From: Pseudomonas petrae
GTDB lineage: Bacteria; Pseudomonadota; Gammaproteobacteria; Pseudomonadales; Pseudomonadaceae
Length of the DNA stretch: 64,000 nt
Direction: 5' to 3'
Assembly: GCF_021728295.1 (NCBI RefSeq)
Contig: NZ_JAKJXE010000010.1
Coordinates: 1 to 64,000, forward strand
Position 1 is the stretch's first letter, and every line of letters starts with the position of its first letter. A program made the position numbers and the translations under genes. Positions 1 through 8,165 of the stretch are shown piece by piece. Below the pieces are notes generated by a model. The model was not told where the DNA came from. It saw only the letters and a program-made list of their open reading frames with translations, and did not search any database.

Positions 1-14
1 CACGACTGCATTCC

Positions 15-839
15 CTAACTCAACAACTCCGCAAACGCCTTGTCATCCTCCAGCACCTTGGGCAGCGCGGTGAACACGGCCTCCAGATCAACCCCCTCCA
101 GCAACGGCCCGTCGACTTCCTGCCTGGCCTGCGCGGTGGCGCCGCCGTGATTTTCCAGTGCGGCTGAAATCGTCAATGCCTGGGCAACGATGCGGGGCTG
201 GGTCGCGTCCCCCGGCGCCTGCATGGGCCGCGCCTGATAGGCGATGGCGTTCTGGATGACCTCGGGCAATCCCCAGCGTCGGGCCAGTTCCGCGCCGACT
301 TCCGGGTAACCAAAGCCCAATTGCAACGTTTCGATCGCTGCGCGCCCGGTCGTGCCGGTCTTGGTCACGCTGTTGATGCGCTCGGCAACGGCTGGCGCGC
401 CGGTCTGGATCAGCAATTCGCCGATGTCGTGCATGACCCCGCAGGTGAAGGCGATTTCCGCATCAGCACCGGACTGTTTCGCCAGCAAGCGGCAGATCCC
501 GGCCACTTGAAAACTCTTCAGCCAGAAGCCCTTCAGATCAAAACTCGGCCCAGCCTTGAACGCGCCGGTCACCGCCGACGCCAGCACCAGTGTGCGCAAG
601 GTGTTGAAGCCCAGACGCATGGCCGCGTCCTCAATACTCGACGACTCCCGCGCCCCGCGAAAGCGCGCGGAGTTGGCCAGCCGCAGAATTTTCGCCGCGA
701 TCACCGGGTCCTTTTCGATGTTGCCGGCAATGCTGCCCAAGTCCGACGACGGGCTGTCGAACTGTTTGATCAGGTCCTGCGCCACCTTGGGAATGCTGGG
801 AAGACTGCTCAAATCGGCGAATAACTGATCGATACCCAT
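15..839 (-). CDS. HDOD domain protein
   Basis: HDOD domains act as signalling scaffolds in bacterial two-component and second-messenger networks; no specific role is assignable here. The 274-residue protein shows the typical opening LPSIPKVAQDLI, followed by IEKDPVIAAKILRLANSA and a GVMHDIGELL segment. I prefer the ATG at 839 (MGIDQL) over an in-frame ATG at 884, because AGGAG lies about 7 nt upstream of 839. There is no additional output domain, so it is a stand-alone HDOD protein. It is divergent from ilvE. The stop lies just inside the window, so the gene is complete. Confidence 0.9.
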   Translation of the reverse strand: MGIDQLFADLSSLPSIPKVAQDLIKQFDSPSSDLGSIAGNIEKDPVIAAKILRLANSARFRGARESSSIEDAAMRLGFNTLRTLVLASAVTGAFKAGPSFDLKGFWLKSFQVAGICRLLAKQSGADAEIAFTCGVMHDIGELLIQTGAPAVAERINSVTKTGTTGRAAIETLQLGFGYPEVGAELARRWGLPEVIQNAIAYQARPMQAPGDATQPRIVAQALTISAALENHGGATAQARQEVDGPLLEGVDLEAVFTALPKVLEDDKAFAELLS

Positions 840-1119
840 GGGTGCTGCTCCTGTCTCAGACGATTTACACACCATAGGCAACATTGGCGAATCTGCACAC
901 GTCCAATAGTGCTTTTGCTACAGACGGCACAAACCTCGGCGCTTGAGTCGGGCCACAGCGGATCTTTTTCAGCTCATCTGCCGTCGAGGCAGTTTGCGGG
1001 GAGAAAAATCAGTAATATGGCGACACACCGGAACGGGTCGCGTCCTGCTCCGGGCCTTATCGATGAAACGCCAGACGCCGGAAACTCCCGGCCGCGCTGG
1101 CCTGGACATAGAGGGTGTC

Positions 1120-2139
1120 ATGGGTAACGAAAGCATTAACTGGGACAAACTCGGCTTCGACTACATCAAGACCGACAAACGCTACCTGGCTCACTGGCGC
1201 GATGGCGAGTGGGACCAAGGCACCCTGACCGAAGACAACGTGCTGCACATCAGCGAAGGTTCGACCGCGCTGCATTACGGTCAGCAATGCTTCGAAGGCC
1301 TCAAGGCCTATCGCGCCAAAGACGGCTCGATCAACCTGTTCCGCCCCGACCAGAATGCCGCGCGCATGCAGCGCAGTTGCAGCCGCCTGCTGATGCCCCA
1401 CGTGCCGACCGAGCAGTTCATCGAAGCGTGCAAGCAAGTGGTTCGCGCCAACGAGCGTTTCATCCCGCCATACGGCACCGGCGGCGCGCTGTATCTGCGC
1501 CCGTTCGTGATCGGCGTCGGCGACAACATCGGCGTACGCGCTGCGCCCGAGTTCATCTTCTCGGTGTTCTGCATCCCGGTTGGCCCTTACTTCAAGGGCG
1601 GCATGAAACCGCATAACTTTGTCATTTCCAGCTACGACCGCGCCGCGCCACAAGGCACCGGCGCTGCGAAAGTCGGCGGTAACTATGCCGCGAGCATGAT
1701 GCCGGGCAGCGAGGCCAAGAAAGCCAACTTCGCCGACGCCATCTACCTCGATCCGTTGACCCACACCAAGATCGAAGAAGTCGGCTCGGCCAACTTCTTC
1801 GGGATCACCCACGACGACGAGTTCATCACGCCGAAATCGCCGTCCGTGCTGCCAGGCATTACTCGCCTGTCGTTGCTCGAACTGGCGCAGAGCCGTCTGG
1901 GTCTGAAGGTCACCGAAGGCGAAGTGTTCATCGACAAGCTCGACCTGTTCAAGGAAGCCGGCGCGTGCGGCACCGCTGCGGTGATCACCCCGATCGGCGG
2001 CATCAGCTACAACGACAAACTGCACGTGTTCCACAGCGAAACCGACGTGGGTCCCGTGACCCAGCGCTTGTACAAAGAGCTGACCGGCATTCAGTCTGGC
2101 GACATCGAAGGCCCGGCGGGCTGGATCGTCAAAGTCTGA
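1120..2139 (+). CDS. ilvE: Branched-chain amino acid aminotransferase
   Basis: A PLP-dependent class IV (BCAT group II) aminotransferase. It makes the final transamination giving leucine, isoleucine and valine, and the reverse first step of their degradation. The 339-residue product matches the family length. Visible signatures are GTGAAKVGGNYAASM, which carries the PLP lysine, and IEEVGSANFFGI. The open frame extends upstream to 943, but the ATG at 1120 (MGNESINW) follows a GAGGG ribosome site and fits the family N-terminus. It is monocistronic, followed directly by a strong terminator. Confidence 0.95.
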   Translation: MGNESINWDKLGFDYIKTDKRYLAHWRDGEWDQGTLTEDNVLHISEGSTALHYGQQCFEGLKAYRAKDGSINLFRPDQNAARMQRSCSRLLMPHVPTEQFIEACKQVVRANERFIPPYGTGGALYLRPFVIGVGDNIGVRAAPEFIFSVFCIPVGPYFKGGMKPHNFVISSYDRAAPQGTGAAKVGGNYAASMMPGSEAKKANFADAIYLDPLTHTKIEEVGSANFFGITHDDEFITPKSPSVLPGITRLSLLELAQSRLGLKVTEGEVFIDKLDLFKEAGACGTAAVITPIGGISYNDKLHVFHSETDVGPVTQRLYKELTGIQSGDIEGPAGWIVKV

Positions 2140-2164
2140 TCCGACGCGTCCTGCACGTGTGAAA

Positions 2165-2195
2165 AACCACCGCCTTCGTGCGGTGGTTTTTTTTC
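2165..2195 (+). terminator. Rho-independent terminator of ilvE
   Basis: A 9-bp stem (AACCACCGC / GCGGTGGTT) around a short loop runs into an eight-T tract, 26 nt after the ilvE stop. Confidence 0.92.
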
Positions 2196-2310
2196 GTCTG
2201 CGATTCGGTCAGGTACGTCATCGCAGACGTCAGAGTATGCAGCGGCTGAACCGATCCCCCCGGTGCAATACCGGTGAGTGGGCTATGGTTCAAGCGGGCG
2301 CGTTCTTTCA

Positions 2311-2334
2311 GTGGGACCGGCTTTAGCCGGCGAT
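2311..2334. repeat. Single REP palindrome
   Basis: GTGGGACCGGCTTTAGCC with its GGCTTTAGCC stem is the same family as the paired copies at 3666-3758. It lies between ilvE and the serine hydrolase. Confidence 0.7.
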
Positions 2335-2397
2335 TTAGCCAAAAGGCCGGCCGGAAAGCGCCCAACGTCCATCCACGACGATAAAAAAGGATACGTC

Positions 2398-3642
2398 ATG
2401 CACTCCCCCGTCTTTTCCCGTCCCGCCGCTTTCAATCGGTCGCTGACCCTGTCCCTCGGCCTGCTCGCCGCCACGCTGGTTTCCAGTGCAGGGGCAGACG
2501 ACTACCCCCACGCCCAGGAACCCATCGGCACGGTCGAACAGATCTACGACGGCGCCATGCTCCCGGACCTGGCGGTCAGCACCTATCGCAATATCGGCCG
2601 GCTGTTTCCCACCCACACCATCAAGGCCGGCGACCACCCCTATGCGTTGCCGAAGTCGGATCGGCAACTGCCCAACGTGCGCTTCACCGTCGAGGGCAAA
2701 AAGTACGACCTGTACGACTTTGTGGCGCTGGACAGCATTACCGCGATGCTGGTGATCAAGGACGGCAAGATTGTCTTCGAGACCTATCAGCGCGGCAACA
2801 CCGAGAAGACCCGATGGATGTCGATGTCGATGGCCAAATCCATCACCTCGACGCTGACTGCGGCGGCGATCAAGGATGGCTTGATCAAGGGCCTCGACGC
2901 CCAGGTGGTGGAGTACGTGCCGGCCCTCAAAGGCAGCGCCTATGAAGGGGTGACTGTGCGCAACGTGCTGATGATGTCGTCGGGGGTCAAGTGGAACGAG
3001 ACCTACACCGATCCGGCCTCTGACCGGCGGGCGTTGCTCAAGGCGCAGATTTCCCAGCAGCCCCATTCGGCCATGGCGCTGATGGCGAGCCTGCCAAGCG
3101 CAGCCGAACCCGGCACGGTGAACAATTACAGCACCGGTGAAACCCAGGTCCTCGGCGAGATTGTGCGGGGCGCGGTGAAGATGCCACTGGCCGAGTACCT
3201 GTCGAAAAAGATCTGGCAGCCGTTCGGCATGGAAAGCGACGCCACCTGGTGGCTGGACTCGCCTGATGGCGTGGAGATCGGTGGCAGCGGGATCAGCGCA
3301 ACGCTGCGGGATTACGGGCGCTTCGGGCTGTTCTTCCTGAACGACGGCAAGATCAACGGTACCTCGATTCTCCCCGACGGCTGGGTCAGGGAAGCCACGC
3401 TGCCGACCACGCTCAAGGGCGGCAAAAGCCTCGACTACGGCTATATGTGGTGGACGGCCTGGACCACGCCTTCGGTGAAGGATGGCGCCTATTCGGCGGT
3501 CGGCATCCAGGGTCAGAATATTTACGTCAACCCGGCCAACAACGTGGTCATCGTCACCTTCGGCGCGCAGCCCAAGCCGGTGGACAAAGAGCCCATCGAC
3601 CCGATGGCCTTCTTCGATGCGGTGGTCGCGGCGTTGAGGTGA
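2398..3642 (+). CDS. Exported serine hydrolase, beta-lactamase class C-like
   Basis: A 414-residue beta-lactamase/penicillin-binding-like hydrolase. An N-terminal signal peptide (hydrophobic SLTLSLGLLAATLVSSAGA, cleavage near residue 35) predicts periplasmic export. The catalytic SxxK is S144-M-A-K147, and the second motif is Y244-S-T in NNYSTGE. Closest functional classes are 6-aminohexanoate-dimer hydrolase-like and esterase-like members; the substrate cannot be read from sequence. The ATG at 2398 is chosen because an AAAGGA site precedes it and the signal peptide begins there, although the frame is open back to 2278. It stands alone between REP elements. Confidence 0.85.
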   Translation: MHSPVFSRPAAFNRSLTLSLGLLAATLVSSAGADDYPHAQEPIGTVEQIYDGAMLPDLAVSTYRNIGRLFPTHTIKAGDHPYALPKSDRQLPNVRFTVEGKKYDLYDFVALDSITAMLVIKDGKIVFETYQRGNTEKTRWMSMSMAKSITSTLTAAAIKDGLIKGLDAQVVEYVPALKGSAYEGVTVRNVLMMSSGVKWNETYTDPASDRRALLKAQISQQPHSAMALMASLPSAAEPGTVNNYSTGETQVLGEIVRGAVKMPLAEYLSKKIWQPFGMESDATWWLDSPDGVEIGGSGISATLRDYGRFGLFFLNDGKINGTSILPDGWVREATLPTTLKGGKSLDYGYMWWTAWTTPSVKDGAYSAVGIQGQNIYVNPANNVVIVTFGAQPKPVDKEPIDPMAFFDAVVAALR

Positions 3643-3665
3643 TCAGGATGACGGCGGGGTTTTTT

Positions 3666-3758
3666 GTAGGACCGGCTTCAGCCGGGAAGAGGCCGGTTTG
3701 CAAACCTTAGATTTTGCGGCATGGCATCTGACGCCTTCCCGGCTAAAGCCGGTCCTAC
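3666..3758. repeat. REPIN (inverted pair of REP palindromes)
   Basis: GTAGGACCGGCTTCAGCC at 3666 and its inverted copy at 3735-3758 face each other across about 45 nt. They sit between the convergent 3' ends of the serine hydrolase and the LysR gene, a usual place for these non-autonomous repeats. Confidence 0.85.
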
Positions 3759-3765
3759 CAGCCTG

Positions 3766-4692
3766 CTAAAGCCGCCCCCGCAAGGCCTTCGACTTCACCC
3801 CGTATTCCCCCAATAGCTGCTCTAGCCAATCCATGAACACCCGGCATCGCTGGGGCAGGTGCCGGCGATGGGCGTAGAGCAGTGACACCGGCATCGCCGT
3901 TGGCCGGTACTCCGGGAGGATTTCGATCAAGGCGCCGCGTTGCTGCTGGTAAGCGTCGGCCAGGCGCGGAATCTGGATGATCCCCAGCCCGCCGACACAC
4001 GCCGCCTCATAGGCTTCAATGTTGTTCACCGTGACACTGCAGGGCATCGATACGTGGAAGTCCTTGCCCTCCCGGCAGTACTCGAACAGCGCATCGACAG
4101 CGCCAAAGGCCGGTGCGTAGTTAATGAGTCGATGCTGCTGCAGCGCTTCCAGATCCCGCGGAATGCCGAAGCGGTCGGCGTACCCCTGGCTCACGCAGTT
4201 CATCATCCGAAACAGGCCGACATTGCGCGCGATCAGTGGTGTGTCGGGCAGTGCGCCGATGCGCAGCACGCAGTCAAAGCCCTCGCGGACCAGATCGACG
4301 CGCCGGTCCGTGCTGCTGATTTCAAGCTCGATCAGCGGATGCCGCTCAAGGAATTCACTCAGCCGTGGCATCACCAGCCGCCGTGCGATGGCGGTCGGCA
4401 TGTCCACCCGCAGACGCCCGCTCAGCGCCGAGCTGTCCTGCCGGAACAGGCCTTCAATCTCGTCCATCTGACTGAGCAGGTCCTTGCTGCGTTCATACAG
4501 CGCCTGGCCGTCGGGCGTTACTTGCACCTTGCGCGTGGTGCGCAACAGCAGTCGTGCGCCAAGCAGCCCTTCGAGGCTGCGTACATGCTCCGAGACCGTC
4601 GAGCGCGGCAGGCCCAGTGCGTCGCCGGCGTGGGTGAAGCTCGACAGCTCCGCGACCCTGACGAAAGTTTTCAGCAAATCCAGCTTGTTCAT
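3766..4692 (-). CDS. LysR-family transcriptional regulator
   Basis: A 308-residue LysR regulator. The N-terminal winged helix-turn-helix is complete (LLKTFVRVAELSSFTHAGDAL then LPRSTVSEHVRSLEG), followed by the usual RTTRKVQVTPDG linker and a periplasmic-binding-like effector domain. It lies 35 nt downstream of the AEC carrier gene on the same strand, so the two may be cotranscribed and the carrier could be its target. The effector is unknown. Confidence 0.9.
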   Translation of the reverse strand: MNKLDLLKTFVRVAELSSFTHAGDALGLPRSTVSEHVRSLEGLLGARLLLRTTRKVQVTPDGQALYERSKDLLSQMDEIEGLFRQDSSALSGRLRVDMPTAIARRLVMPRLSEFLERHPLIELEISSTDRRVDLVREGFDCVLRIGALPDTPLIARNVGLFRMMNCVSQGYADRFGIPRDLEALQQHRLINYAPAFGAVDALFEYCREGKDFHVSMPCSVTVNNIEAYEAACVGGLGIIQIPRLADAYQQQRGALIEILPEYRPTAMPVSLLYAHRRHLPQRCRVFMDWLEQLLGEYGVKSKALRGRL

Positions 4693-4727
4693 TTCGACGC
4701 ACCCACCTTATGCCCGACGCCAGCCCG

Positions 4728-5657
4728 TCAACCGTTGATGTAATAAATGCACAGCGACAGCGTCACCAGCGAACCGAGCGTGGAGATCAGAATCGTGCTC
4801 GACACCACCGACGCCTCGCGCTTGTAATACTCGGCCAGCATGAACGGCCCGGTGCCGGTGGGCAGGGCGCTCAACAGCAGGGCAGAGTTGGCCCACAGCG
4901 GCGGCAGGTGGAACACGCGAAACGCCAGAAACCAGGTCAGCAGCGGGTGGGCAATCAGTTTGATCAGCACCAGCAGCGTCGTGCCCTCACGCGGGCCTTG
5001 CTGTTTCTGGGCGAGAAACAGGCCCAGGGAAATCAGCGCACAGGGCGTCGTCGCTGCACCCAGCAGGCTGAGGAATTTGTCCAGCGCGCCTGGCAATGCC
5101 GCGCCGGTCGATGCCCAGCAGGCGCCGAGGATCGGCGACACCACCAGCGGGTTTTTCGCCAGCGCCAGCACTACTTTGAGGACGATGCGGTGCACCCGGG
5201 CCTCGCTTTGCAGCCCGATTTCGATGCACACCAGGGCGATGCCGAACACCACGCAGACCACCAGCAACGACGCGATGAGCGCCGGTTCCAGGCCTTCCTG
5301 CCCCAGCACCATGACGCACAGTGGAATGCCGATATAGCCGGTGTTGGCGTAGGAAGCGCTGAGGGCATCGATGCTGGCATCGGCGAAATGCCCGGCTCTT
5401 CGGCGCCGCAGCAGCAAGGTCATGACGAACATCGCCAGGGTCGACAGGGTGAAGGTCAGCACGAAACCCGGGTGCCAGATCTGCGCCCAGGTGGCGTGGG
5501 CAGTGGCGGTGAACAGCAGCGCCGGCAAGCACAGCCAGACCACCATTCGGTTGATTTCAGAAGCGGCGGTCGGCCCGAGGCGGTTAGTGCGGCGACAGAG
5601 GTAGCCCACCAGGATGAGCGCGAAGATCGGCAGCAAGACATTCAAGACGGAAGACAT
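4728..5657 (-). CDS. AEC-family (auxin efflux carrier-like) transporter
   Basis: A 309-residue inner-membrane carrier of the AEC family with about ten hydrophobic segments in two halves. It begins SSVLNVLLPIFALILVGYL, typical of the family. Bacterial members move malate, malonate and other small organic acids; the substrate here is not determinable. The ATG at 5657 is preferred over 5723 because the family N-terminus starts there, though only a weak ribosome site (CCCGGG) precedes it. Confidence 0.85.
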   Translation of the reverse strand: MSSVLNVLLPIFALILVGYLCRRTNRLGPTAASEINRMVVWLCLPALLFTATAHATWAQIWHPGFVLTFTLSTLAMFVMTLLLRRRRAGHFADASIDALSASYANTGYIGIPLCVMVLGQEGLEPALIASLLVVCVVFGIALVCIEIGLQSEARVHRIVLKVVLALAKNPLVVSPILGACWASTGAALPGALDKFLSLLGAATTPCALISLGLFLAQKQQGPREGTTLLVLIKLIAHPLLTWFLAFRVFHLPPLWANSALLLSALPTGTGPFMLAEYYKREASVVSSTILISTLGSLVTLSLCIYYING

Positions 5658-5783
5658 CGAACCCGGGCCTATGGCGCAACAAACGAGAGCCGCAGAGTAG
5701 AGGGCGCATTCGTTAGGGTGCAACCTTTCTTGTCAGCGGTAACCGGAGGGGAAGGGCGTTTGGACGAGTGGGATGGTAAAGCG

Positions 5784-5805
5784 GTGCCCGACGGGTATCG
5801 GGCAC
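5784..5805 (-). terminator. Possible terminator hairpin after the RcnB-like gene
   Basis: Perfect 8-bp arms GTGCCCGA / TCGGGCAC with a 6-nt loop lie 20 nt past the stop of the minus-strand gene at 5826. The T tract is poor (GCTTTA), so termination is only likely. Confidence 0.45.
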
Positions 5806-5825
5806 GGTGGACGGTACATCGGCAA

Positions 5826-6146
5826 TTACTTTTTCAGCGGTTTGAGATTGCCCGGCGCGATGTCGAGGACCTTGCCGTCTTCCATGTTGATCAGCGCATA
5901 TTTATCGCTGATCAGCACCCATTGCGTGCCTTCCTTGGGCGCGGTTAGGCCCTTGCCCTGCCAGTCCTTGACGCCGACGCGTTCGTCCTTGTACAGGTCA
6001 TGGGTGGTGTCGCCGACCTTGTACTGCTCATTGGTGTGTTCCGCCTGCACGCTTTTGGTTGCAGGGGTTTGCGCCATCGCTGCGAGGCTGGCCCCGCCCA
6101 GACAAGTGACCACGGCTGCGCAGGCCATCAGTTTTATTATGTTCAT
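5826..6146 (-). CDS. RcnB-family small periplasmic protein
   Basis: A 106-residue exported protein with a signal peptide (MNIIKLMACAAVVTCLGGASLAAMA). The mature part ends in the RcnB-type pattern GTQWVLISDKYALINMEDGKVLDI. In E. coli RcnB is a periplasmic factor in nickel/cobalt homeostasis, but this family is broad and metal specificity cannot be assumed. The start at 6146 is supported by AAAGGA upstream. A paralogue lies immediately upstream at 6229-6537. Confidence 0.75.
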   Translation of the reverse strand: MNIIKLMACAAVVTCLGGASLAAMAQTPATKSVQAEHTNEQYKVGDTTHDLYKDERVGVKDWQGKGLTAPKEGTQWVLISDKYALINMEDGKVLDIAPGNLKPLKK

Positions 6147-6228
6147 GGGAATTCCTTTGGTCGTTCGTATAGGTTTTTTCACCTGGCGCGCGCCCCATGA
6201 ACCCGACGCGCTGGGTCAGTGTCCCGGT

Positions 6229-6537
6229 TTATTTTTCGATCGGGACAATCTTGGTGATCTGGCCGTTGGTGGTCTGCACTTCGACGTATTTGTCGTTGAT
6301 GCGCACCCACTGACTCATCTTGGCCGGCTCTTCCAGGCCTTTGGCTTTCCAGTCCTTGAGCGCGGCGTCTGGACGCTGAAATTCCTGCGGCGAACGGCTG
6401 CCGACTTCGAGCTCCCGCATGTTGTCTCTGGAAGGTTGAATGGTCGGCTCCGTTGCGTTGGCGGCCTGCACCGTAAAACTCGCAACGGAAACGCTACCCA
6501 GAATCGCCAGACAGGCAATGAGCGATTTGCTGTTCAT
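6229..6537 (-). CDS. RcnB-family small periplasmic protein, paralogue
   Basis: A 102-residue protein with a signal peptide (SLIACLAILGSVSVASFTVQA). Its C-terminal half, PAKMSQWVRINDKYVEVQTTNGQITKIV, parallels the downstream gene at 5826, and both also contain DWKAKGL / DWQGKGL. The start at 6537 follows AAGGAG with good spacing. The tandem arrangement suggests duplication. Confidence 0.72.
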   Translation of the reverse strand: MNSKSLIACLAILGSVSVASFTVQAANATEPTIQPSRDNMRELEVGSRSPQEFQRPDAALKDWKAKGLEEPAKMSQWVRINDKYVEVQTTNGQITKIVPIEK

Positions 6538-6663
6538 TCGAAACTCCTTGGCCAGCGCGTCGTGCGCTGTCATTAGTTCCGACCGTGTGAGGCGCAAATC
6601 ATTCAGTGCCCGTGCTGGCGCGCCGCCCGCGTGCCGCTTCGGGTACGGCGCGGCGGCGGGGGA

Positions 6664-7521
6664 TTATGTGCGCAGCGCTTGAGCGATGCTTGCAGCAAGC
6701 GGCGCGGTCGGCCGGCCAATGAGGCGGCTCAACTGGCGACTGTCATCAAAAAGCGCACCTTTGGCCGCAGCGGCATCGGAGTTGGCGAGCAATTCGGCCA
6801 CAAACTCCGGGAGTCCTGCCTGCAGCAGCGCACCCTTGTAATCGGCCTGGGGAAGATCGGTGTACACGACAGGCTTGCCGGATTGCTGCGCGATTTGAGC
6901 GGCGAACTCCTTCAGCGTGTAAGACTCGTCGCCGGCCAGTTCGTACACCTTGCCCGCCTGATCCTCAGTCGACGTCAGCACAACGGCCGCCGCCGCTGCA
7001 TAGTCCGCCCGCGCGGCAGAGCTGATCCGGCCTTCACCTGCGCTGCCGTAATGCGCGCCGTTCGCCAACGCGTGGGCCACGCCGGCCGTGTAGTTTTCGT
7101 GGTACCAGCCGTTGCGCAGCACCACCGCCGGAACGCCTGATTGCGCCAGTGCCGCTTCGGTCTGCTTGTGTTCCTCCGCCAGGCCCAGCGCCGAGGTGTC
7201 GGCGTGGAGCACACTGGTGTAGCCCAGCAATTTGACCCCGGCGCGTTTGGCGGCGTCGATCACTGCGCTGTGCTGAGCGACCCGCTGGCCCACTTCACTG
7301 GAAGAAATCAGCAGGACTTTCTCGGCACCCTCGAAGGCCCGGTCCAGCGTGGCAGGCTGAGAATAATCGGCCTGGCGGACCTGCACGCCATTGGCGGCGA
7401 GGTCAGCCACTTTTTCCGGATCACGGGCGGCCGCAACGATTTGCGAGGCAGGCACGGTTTCCAGCAATTGAGCGATGACGAGGCGGCCAAGCTGGCCTGA
7501 TGCACCGGTGATGACGATCAT
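6664..7521 (-). CDS. qorB: NAD(P)H:quinone oxidoreductase, QorB type
   Basis: A 285-residue atypical short-chain-dehydrogenase fold enzyme that closely matches my recollection of E. coli QorB (YtfG, 286 aa), a quinone oxidoreductase. Matching stretches include the N-terminal nucleotide-binding loop ITGASGQLGRLVI, LLISSSEVGQR, YTSVLHADTSALGLA, ARADYAAAAA and GKVYELAGD. The start at 7521 (MIVITG) matches the family; the frame continues to 7563 without family support. It is divergent from an HxlR-type regulator across a 7-bp palindrome, the same arrangement as ytfG/ytfH in E. coli. Confidence 0.92.
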   Translation of the reverse strand: MIVITGASGQLGRLVIAQLLETVPASQIVAAARDPEKVADLAANGVQVRQADYSQPATLDRAFEGAEKVLLISSSEVGQRVAQHSAVIDAAKRAGVKLLGYTSVLHADTSALGLAEEHKQTEAALAQSGVPAVVLRNGWYHENYTAGVAHALANGAHYGSAGEGRISSAARADYAAAAAVVLTSTEDQAGKVYELAGDESYTLKEFAAQIAQQSGKPVVYTDLPQADYKGALLQAGLPEFVAELLANSDAAAAKGALFDDSRQLSRLIGRPTAPLAASIAQALRT

Positions 7522-7573
7522 GATGATTCCCGAATAAGGTGATTGAGCGATCAGCATAGTCATCGTGCTAACC

Positions 7574-7593
7574 TTTCGTAAGTACGTACGAAA
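7574..7593. promoter_or_regulatory. Putative operator of the HxlR-type regulator
   Basis: Perfect 7-bp inverted arms TTTCGTA / TACGAAA, 6-nt spacer AGTACG, lie in the 83-nt gap between the divergent qorB and HxlR genes. The position fits autoregulation plus qorB control. The site is inferred from symmetry and context only. Confidence 0.7.
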
Positions 7594-7604
7594 AGGTAAG
7601 TGTT

Positions 7605-8018
7605 ATGAACGATATGACTTCTGCCTCTGCAGGCAGTGTTTCTTTACTGGAGCGAATTCGTACCGGTGAGGTGCTGGCCCGGGATTGCCCGTCGCGGGAA
7701 ATCCTCAATCATGTGTGCAGCCGCTGGGGCGTACTGGTGCTGGTGGTGTTGCTGGACGGCATGCACCGGTTCAGCGAGCTGCGGCGCAAGATCGGCGGTG
7801 TCAGCGAAAAAATGCTTTCGCAGACGCTGCAAAGCCTGGAACAGGATGGGTTCGTCGACCGCAAGGCGCTGCCGGTGGTGCCGCCCCACGTCGAATACCG
7901 TCTGACGGCGATGGGCGAGGAGGTCGCGTTGCAGATGGACGTGTTGACGTCCTGGATCGAGGAAAACCTGCCGCGCATTCTGGCGGCAAGGGAAGGGAAA
8001 GCGTCGGCACTGGGGTGA
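7605..8018 (+). CDS. HxlR-family transcriptional regulator
   Basis: A 137-residue winged-helix regulator of the HxlR/DUF24 family. Family pattern is CPSREILNHVCSRWGVLVLVVLLDGMHRFSELRRKIGGVSEKMLSQTLQSLEQDG. The conserved cysteine in CPSR is the position that senses quinones or other thiol-reactive compounds in several studied relatives. Placement opposite qorB argues for a local quinone or electrophile response (inference). Confidence 0.9.
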   Translation: MNDMTSASAGSVSLLERIRTGEVLARDCPSREILNHVCSRWGVLVLVVLLDGMHRFSELRRKIGGVSEKMLSQTLQSLEQDGFVDRKALPVVPPHVEYRLTAMGEEVALQMDVLTSWIEENLPRILAAREGKASALG

Positions 8019-8041
8019 CCGGTTCTTCTCATTTGCAGATC

Positions 8042-8072
8042 CGGGATGCCGCGCTCAAAAAGCGGCATCCCG
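8042..8072. terminator. Hairpin between convergent genes
   Basis: An 11-bp perfect stem CGGGATGCCGC / GCGGCATCCCG with a 9-nt loop lies between the HxlR gene and the MFS gene, which converge. There is no T tract on either side, so it could be a weak bidirectional terminator or an mRNA end-stabiliser. Confidence 0.5.
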
Positions 8073-8165
8073 AATGGGCGCGCGCTGTCTGGCAAGGCAG
8101 CAGCCAATCATCGCCCCACCGCCAGACACGTCAAAGAGCAGTCGATCTACAGACAGACCAACCCC

